A DNA stretch of 64,000 nucleotides from Carex sylvatica (lineage: Eukaryota; Streptophyta; Magnoliopsida; Poales; Cyperaceae). The DNA is taken from contig CAXKVR010000064.1 in the NCBI GenBank assembly GCA_964058845.1, forward strand, positions 59,877 through 123,876, in the 5' to 3' direction. A program made the position numbers and the translations under genes. Positions 57,066-64,000 of the stretch are shown piece by piece (positions within the stretch are counted from its first letter, which is position 1; the number at the start of each line of letters is the position of its first letter). The notes beneath the pieces are model-generated. The model saw only the letters and a program-made list of their open reading frames with translations, had not been told where the DNA came from and ran no database searches.

Positions 57066-59990
57066 CTATGTTTCTCAATGTGAGCCTGAGCCTCTGCATC
57101 CAGTCTAATAGGAGCTCCAGTTTCTCTCTCCTTTGATTCATGACCATTTTCACCTCTCTCTTGATTTCTACACAACATGACAATGTTCAAGCAATTTAAA
57201 GGAACTAAATGTAGAGTACTTGTAAAGAGTTTATTTTCCAAATGTACCCTTATTTCCGCAAGAAATCAACAGTTTTCAAACCTTAGCTGCCAACAAATCT
57301 AGAAACTTATGCAAATAGAAACAAGATAGATACAGATCAATATTCTTCAAGGGTACAATGAGAAGTGCCCAAACTACGCAAACAAATAAGAAGTTTGAAG
57401 GTATAATTGCAAAAGGGTAACAAACTACTTACATTGTGGTTCTTCTTCTCAGCCCTGAGGATGAGATCACGTTACTATTTGATGCTTGTTCTATTGTTGA
57501 AGAGATCCTCTCAACTTCTGTTTCTTCAATTTCTTTCACATCATCTACTGGAACAGGCTGGAAAAGAGGACATGATTTTTACAAAATTGGAAAAAATATA
57601 GGGTTGTCAAGTTTGGTTTATTTAATTTTGTCAATGAAATTGGGATCAATAAACTTTATAACAAGTATAACCTTGCTGTCCCAGAATATGCCCTTTATAA
57701 AATTACAAATTAAAAATAGATTTAAGTCTTCTAATTTTTTGAAATTTTTTGAGGATATAGATTGTGCTTTTCTGAAACTTTTGATACCAAGAACACCCAA
57801 ATCATAATTGTAGTCTGCCCTGTACAATTTTTACAAAAATGGTCGTCAGCAAATAAAAACTGGTACTGGGCTGAAATTCTCCTCTTATAAAATTTATTAG
57901 AAAGCATAGCTCAAAAATACAGAAAAATATGAAATAAATCAAGGGTATAGGTTGCATCCTCCTGAGAATTTTGGTAGAAATAACAAGAAATTTGGACTTA
58001 TGGGCTGTCCTGTGCAAAAATCACAAGACAGGTAAGTTAAAAGACCAAAAACTGGTACGTACCAGGCTGGTACACGGACTGCCTCTTACAAAATCAAACA
58101 TTTGACATAGCTAGAAATCTCAGAAAAATTTGAAATTTTCTAGGATCAAAGCTTACACTCTCCTGAGAATTTAGATATCAAGAACACAAATTTAGGCCTT
58201 GTAGATTGGCCTGTGCAAAATTTATAAAATAGGCTGTCAGAATACCAAAACTGCTATTTCTTACCCGAAATTGCTCCAATTAACCATTGATCAATGCAAT
58301 TGTCTCTAGCAAGAGGCTGGAACAAACCTAAAAACAGAACTTAATTACAACAAGGCACAAAACCAAGAAAAACAGAAACAATTGTGCAAATAAAAAACCT
58401 TAAAAATATATGATAGCAGTAAAAATATGTCAGAAACCTTCAAGCAACAGTAAAGGGCCATGTAATACGGTGTACCACGCATTGACTGTGTTGCTCAAAA
58501 AGAATAGAAGTTTAGGTCAGCTATGGTGCATTATTGCATCGCCTTAAGTATAAGATGCTACTTGACATAGATATGGCAGTAAGGACAGCAAACCATGCAC
58601 GGTTGTGACCTCATGCAGTTAAAGATTGACACAAGGTCTCATGAGTTTTTTGGACAGTCTAATATTGGAATGGACAATAAGGTAAAAATTCACCAAGCAG
58701 TTAATATATATGTGTAAATTGCTGTGCAAAAAAAAAAGCCTAGAGATTTTTAAATATATGTGTAAAAGAAGAGATGTAAGAAACGAACCGTGGAAGAGAT
58801 TTTCTCCGTGCCACTTAATAGCTGTGCAAGGCCAAAATCACATAGCTAAAACATAGAATTTACAAACATTAAGATAACATGCCAATTGAAGAATGGAAAA
58901 AGATGCTTTAAGCATGACACTCATATAATATTACCTTCAAAATCACCATTTTGGTTACAGAACTACAGACCAACTAGAATAATTTGTGTAAGCTAAACAT
59001 AATAATTAAAGAAAAGCAACCAATTTTGAGTTGCCAGTATCACTAAAGGTACCAGTATCATGGTACCAGTTCAACAATTAAAATTTCATGGTACCACTGA
59101 TACACTGTAATCCAAATATCCAAAAAAAAAAAAATGCGGATTGTTGCAAAGAATGGACTGTCCAATAAATTTGAATATATCTAGAGTGAGGCTCAATAGT
59201 TGACCTTTATACTGGTACCACACAGATACTGGTACCACACCTGCCATCTCTCATATTTGTACCAAACGGTCTAACATTCAACATCTTTTGGGTTTTTGAG
59301 AGTAGCATCAAATAATTAAAGAAAAATGAAGTTAATATGTTATAGCTAATGGACTAGTATCAACTGATCTAAAATTATTTAGATTTACCTCATTTTGAAA
59401 TAAGTAGTCGTGTGGGTATACATGCAAAGTCAGATTATTCTCAAAATTGAAAACAACTTCTGGGAATCCATCATCAATACTGAAAGGATCATTAATCACA
59501 AATTTATTTTGAGCCTAATTTATGCAAGTTGTATAAAATGGAAAACCATCTCATGTACCAGTATATTCTGGTTTAGAATCTGACAAACAAGAATATCATG
59601 AAACAGAAATAAAAGTTACGAAAGGTTGAACTGAACCAGCATTATTTTACACAAAGGTACCAGCTTTCCAATTATTCAATGTCATCAAGCAATTTGATCC
59701 CCAATCAAGCAAAATCAGCAAGCAATTCACAAAGATGCAGATTTAACTCAACATGATAGAAGCAATCAAGCCTTACAAGGCACAACAGAGAAGCAAAAAG
59801 AAAAACGCAAGGAAGCATAGAGAGATTTACCGACGGGGCGCGTCTGTGCGTCTGTGCTAAACGACGGGGCGCGTCTGTGCTGGTGAGAGATCGAGAGAGA
59901 GATGGTGCGTCTGTCCTAGTGCCGATCTGATGCGAGAGATGGGTAGTGATGAAGGCAGGAAGGAGAGGAGAGGAGGAGAAGAGGCATGAA
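57066..59990 (-). pseudogene. Chimeric captured gene: aspartic protease and kinase exons
   Basis: Exons bounded by splice motifs on the minus strand. 59479-59389 encodes an A1-family aspartic protease piece (DDGFPEVVFNFENNLTLHVY, then PHDYLF), as in plant nepenthesin-like A36/A39 proteins. 58845-58789 encodes LCDFGLAQLLSGTEKISST and 58485-58438 encodes SMRGTPYYMA, consecutive parts of a protein-kinase activation segment (DFG to the start of the APE region). A fourth exon from 58327 soon reaches a stop in the same phase. Two further in-phase exons, 57557-57433 and 57167-57066, encode a charged segment of unknown origin (VKEIEETEVERISS, then APIRLDAEAQAHIEKH). The 5' leader near 59,830-60,080 is GC-rich with a ~54-bp tandem duplication. 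Catalytic residues of the protease are not included, so neither activity is expected. Pack-CACTA gene capture explains it best. Confidence 0.7.
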
Positions 59991-60184
59991 GGGTTTTGGG
60001 TCGGGAGGGGGAGGATTTGGGGTCTAGAGCGCGATTGAAGGGTTTTGGGTCGGGAGGGGGAGGATTTGGGGGTCTAGAGCGCGATTGGAGCGGATTGAGA
60101 TTTTTGTTCGGCGCGGAGGGAAATGCTACGCGGCTGATCCAAATTTTGAGTTACAAACCTAGAAATAAAATTTACAGCGCGAAA

Positions 60185-60515
60185 ATCACTGACTGTTTAT
60201 AAAAACAGTCAGTGTTGCTTCTATCACTGACTGTTTATAAAAAAAACAGTCAGTGTTAGCAGCCAACACTGACTGTTTATAAAAACAGTCAGTGTTGCTT
60301 CTATCACTGACTGTTTATAAAAACAGTCAGTGTTGCTTCCATCACTGACTGTTTTTGACTGTTTATAAAAACAATCAGTGTTGCTTCCATCACTGACTGT
60401 TTTTATAAACAGTCAGTGATGGAAGCAACACTGACTGTTTTTTTAAAAACAGTCAGCGTTGACAGCCAACACTGACTGTTTTTTTTTAAAACAGTCAGTG
60501 TTCATAACAAATATT
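60185..60515. repeat. Internal CACTGACTG array
   Basis: About ten copies of the subterminal motif occur 3 kb inside the CACTA element, just upstream of the captured gene. This is an unusual position that suggests a former element end. Confidence 0.9.
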
Positions 60516-60989
60516 TTTATAAAAATTTACTTGAAACAAGCACGTACGTGATGGTGTAATAACATGTAATTGCAGCATCTTTTCTATATGAATTTTATAA
60601 TTTAAATAGTTAATGTTTATTTTCTATGCAAGAAATTCTTGATTTTAGTTTGCATTATTTTTTATGCATGAATATTTGTTGTTGGGTATTAAGCCCTTAA
60701 TTAACGGATCCAAGTTTGCATGAGCATGTGTTACACAATTAATGGTACGTGGGATACGGGGATCAGACAAAAAATTTGGTGCTGGCTTAACATATGCTCT
60801 CTGTCTTGCTTGTGCTTAACATAATTGTAACTGTTGCCTTCCCTTTGGGGTAAATCCAATTTTTTCTGCAATAAATATATATACAACATTATAATTATTT
60901 TATGCAAAATTTGAAGTTAGAATTAAATTGAATTTAGAATAATGTATCTTAATAGCTAATTTTAAATTATTTAACAATTTATTTTTAAA

Positions 60990-63192
60990 TATACAATTTA
61001 AATTTATAAAATTCTAAGTTTCTAATTAACATTTTTTTTCTTCAACATAAATTATATTATCATATTATTTATTTATGTACGTATTTCCTTAACAACTAAT
61101 CAAAGTTTAAAAATATATTATAAATTTTAAAAGACTTAATTGTATTGTAAAAATCCACAAATTACTTAATTTGATTCCGTTATAAAATTTGTCAACACAC
61201 GCAAAATCCTGGTTGAAATCAATTATTTAATTCGTATTTGTAAAAACTTTCCAGATTTTATTAAATAAATTAATGTATTACATGTGTTCAATGAAATGTT
61301 CAAACCAAAATAGTATATTTTTAATTATTATATTTGAAAAAAAAACTATTAAGGAAAAAAAATGTAAATTAGAATGAAAAATGAAACAAACAAAAATATG
61401 AAAAATAAACATAATTGTTAAATATCTTACAAAATTTTCATAATACACATAAATTATTACTTTTAAATAAAATTCAACCCATATAAATTTCTGATTGACC
61501 CACGGATGACATATTTCCGTGCGTCTTCATTAACTCACGAAACAAGAGTTTATGTTTCATGTTCATGTATAGAAGATGTGAGTCATATATGCAATATGCA
61601 TGTAATGCTATATAATATAATGTGTTAAAATCATTTAATTAAGCAATAAACATGTTATAACATTAATTATTGTATAAATATAATTCCAATCCTATTTTTA
61701 TATTTTATGAATTACAACGATAAAATATTTATTGCATCTATAAATTCAATTTAAACAATTAAACTTAATTATTACATATCTTACAAAATATACACAATGC
61801 ATAAATTTTTATTCTCAAATAGTTATACATCCCTAATAAGTTATTTCTAAATGTACAAGTGATATTAATAATTTATTTCTCAAATAGTTATACATCCCTA
61901 ACATGAAATCTATCTACAATTTAAATTTTCACTGTTTCTAATTAATATATTTTTATTTTGTTTAACATAAATTAAATTATCATATTATTTATTTATGTAC
62001 GTATTTCCTTAACAACTAATCAAAGTTTAAAAATATATTATAAATTTTAAAAGACTTAATTGTATTGTAAAAATCCACAAATTACTTAATTTGATTCCGT
62101 TATAAAATTTGTTAACACACGAAAAATTCTAGTTGAAATCAATTATTTAATTCGTATTTGTAAAAACATGAAAGATTTTATTAAATAAATTAATGTATTA
62201 CATGTGTTCAATGAAATGTTCAAACCAAAATAGTATATTTTTAATTATTATATTTGAAAAAAAAACTATTAAGGAAAAAAAATGTAAATTAGAATGAAAA
62301 ATGAAACAAACAAAAATATGAAAAATAAACATAATTGTTAAATATCTTACAAAATTTTCATAATACACATAAATTATTACTTTTAAATAAAATTCAACCC
62401 ATATAAATTTCTGATTGACCCACGGATGACATATTCCCATGCGTCTTCATTAACTCACGAAACAAGAGTTTATGTTTCATGTTCATGTATAGAAGATGTG
62501 AGTCATATATGCAATATGCATGTAATGCTATATAATATAATGTGTTAAAATCATTTAATTAAGCAATAAACATGTTATACCATTAATTATTGTATAAATA
62601 TAATTCCAATCCTATTTTTATATTTTATGAATTACAACGATAAAATATTTATTGCATCTATAAATTCAATTTAAACAATTAAACTTAATTATTACATATC
62701 TTACAAAATATACACAATGCATAAATTTTTATTCTCAAATAGTTATACATCCCTAATAAGTTATTTCTAAATGTACAAGTGATATTAATAATTTATTTCT
62801 CAAATAGTTATACATCCCTAACATGAAATCTATCTACAATTTAAATTTTCACTGTTTCTAATTAATATATTTTTATTTTGTTTAACATAAATTAAATTAT
62901 CATATTATTTATTTATGTACGTATTTCCTTAACAACTAATCAAAGTTTAAAAATATATTATAAATTTTAAAAGACTTAATTGTATTGTAAAAATCCACAA
63001 ATTACTTAATTTGATTCCGTTATAAAATTTGTTAACACACGAAAAATTCTAGTTGAAATTAATTATTTAATTCGTATTTGTAAAAACATGAAAGATTTTA
63101 TTAAATAAATTAATGTATTACATGTGTTCAATGAAATGTTCAAATCAAAATAGTATATTTTTAATTATTATATTTGAAAAAAAACTATTAAG
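60990..63192. repeat. Tandem array with 920-bp period, ~2.4 copies
   Basis: gtatttccttaacaactaat starts at 61,081, 62,001 and 62,921. Copies are nearly identical (differences such as tttccgtgcg versus ttcccatgcg). It is AT-rich without coding potential and lies inside the CACTA element. Confidence 0.93.
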
Positions 63193-63496
63193 AACTAACA
63201 CTGACTGTTTCTTTAAAAACAGTCAGTGTTGAGCACCAACACTGACCGTTTTTAAGGAGTCAGTGTTAGTACTCAACACTGACGCCTAAAAAACAGTCAG
63301 TGTTGGTGCTCAATACTGACTGTTTTAGAAAAGAGTCAGTGTTGAACACCAACACTGACTGTTTTAGAAAAGAGTCAGTGTTGAACACCAACACTGACTG
63401 TTTTAGAAAAAGAGTCAGTGTAGTATGCGCAACACTGATGCTTTGCTTAAAACAGTCAGTGGTTAAGGGTCGGTGAAGGGGTTTTTTGTACTAGTG
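63193..63496. repeat. Right subterminal CACTGACTG array of the CACTA element
   Basis: Alternating motif copies lead to the exact terminal repeat. The spacing and inverted pairs resemble the left end. Confidence 0.9.
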
Positions 63497-63503
63497 ACAT
63501 GAT

Positions 63504-64000
63504 AGCTTCGGTTCGAATCACGCATAGAGCAAAAAAAAAAATAGTCCAATTATTACGTGTATTGTCTTGGCGGGGTGTATTGGACCAGGTTCAGGAGCAA
63601 AATATTAATTAAATATGCTGATGAAAGCTTGAGAACAGGAGCAAAATCTGCGGTCATTTTTATTAATACCCTAAAAAAAAAAAGTGGACTGCCTGGACCA
63701 GGGGCGGTCTGGTCCCTAGTGGGGCGCCCCTGTCACGGGCGGTCCGCTAGGGGATTGGGCCGCCCGTGAGCCTGGCGGTCGGGGAAATTTTGACAGAAAA
63801 TCTATACGCGGACATCTTTAAAATTATAATTTTTTTTTAGAATATTAATAAAAATGACTGCACATTTTGCTCCTGTTCCCAAGCTTTCATCAGCATATTT
63901 AATTAATATTTTGCTCCTGAACCTAGTCCAATACACCCCGCCAAGACAATACATGTAATAATTGGACTATTTTTTTTTTTGCTCTATGCGTGATTCGAAC
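63504..64000. repeat. Large palindrome running off the window edge
   Basis: 63,510-63,650 (ggttcgaatcacgcatagag, tgtcttggcggggtgtattg, atgctgatgaaagcttgaga) is the inverse of 63,861-64,000. The outer limit on the right lies beyond the window. The centre is occupied by a small MULE-type element. Confidence 0.9.
63651..63860. mobile_element. MULE-type MITE (210 bp) at the palindrome centre
   Basis: Ends cggtcatttttattaatac and the inverse of cagtcatttttattaat match the terminus of the 9.26-kb MULE. The GC-rich core (gggccgcccgtgagcctggc) also resembles that element's TIR. It is therefore a deletion derivative of the same family. No direct 9-bp duplication is visible, because the flanks mirror each other instead. 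Confidence 0.75.

Larger units (their letters stand above)
55986..63496. mobile_element. CACTA (En/Spm-type) element carrying captured exons
   Basis: The ends are exact 24-bp inverted repeats beginning CACTAGTACAAAAAACCCC. The 3-bp target duplication ACA is at 55,983-55,985 and 63,497-63,499. Subterminal arrays of cactgactgtttttaaaa and its inverse lie inside both ends. Length is 7,511 bp. No convincing TNP2-type transposase was found, so it is non-autonomous. It contains a minus-strand chimeric gene (57,066-59,990). Confidence 0.95.

Noticed and set aside
63510..63545. GGTTCGAATC followed by poly(A), resembling a tRNA/SINE B box and tail
   Set aside because: No A box at the right distance (that position lies inside the CACTA element), and the motif is mirrored as part of the palindrome.

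Overview
This window is plant nuclear DNA, from a flowering plant. The evidence is spliced genes with GT/AG introns, a HECT ligase fragment of the plant UPL3 type, MULE, CACTA, hAT, Ty3/gypsy and LINE remnants typical of angiosperms, and AT-rich intergenic DNA. Three loci belong to a ribosome-inactivating-protein (RIP)/DUF6598 gene group that I associate mainly with monocots. I therefore lean to a low-GC monocot, but the species is not identifiable from the sequence. No coding locus looks like an ordinary intact housekeeping gene. The window is an accessory region of duplicated, truncated and transposon-borne genes.

Layout: 0.9-4.1 kb is a DUF6598-type gene (minus strand) broken by small indels. 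45.9-49.1 kb is a near-identical direct duplicate of it whose five exons stay in frame. Between them, 10.9-19.2 kb holds a third, rearranged member: a RIP-domain exon with the same upstream and intron-4 sequence as the DUF6598 genes, placed directly 5' of a truncated UPL3-like E3 ligase. The splice phases agree, so an in-frame RIP-UPL3 chimeric transcript is predicted. This is the most unusual observation in the window.

20.2-29.4 kb is a complete 9.26-kb Mutator-like element (exact 9-bp target duplication, long GC-rich inverted repeats). It carries a plant-mobile-domain (PMD) gene convergent with a MURA transposase, and both carry nonsense changes. It sits inside an older related element (19.5-30.2 kb). 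33.2-37.0 kb is a decayed hAT element with an exact 8-bp duplication, inserted just downstream of the last exon of an unidentified gene. 39.8-41.4 kb is a pseudogene of a plant protein of unknown function. 42.6-43.9 kb is the LTR and gag end of a Ty3/gypsy element. 44.7-45.1 kb is a LINE tail.

From 50 kb on the window is mostly repeats: foldback elements, minisatellites, an 84-bp satellite-like array, and a 7.5-kb CACTA element (55,986-63,496) with exact 24-bp ends and an ACA target duplication. The CACTA carries a chimeric set of captured exons: one from an aspartic protease and two from a protein kinase activation segment. The window ends in a large palindrome that encloses a small MULE-type MITE. 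All exon limits were read by eye from splice motifs and reading frame. No alignments or searches were run.
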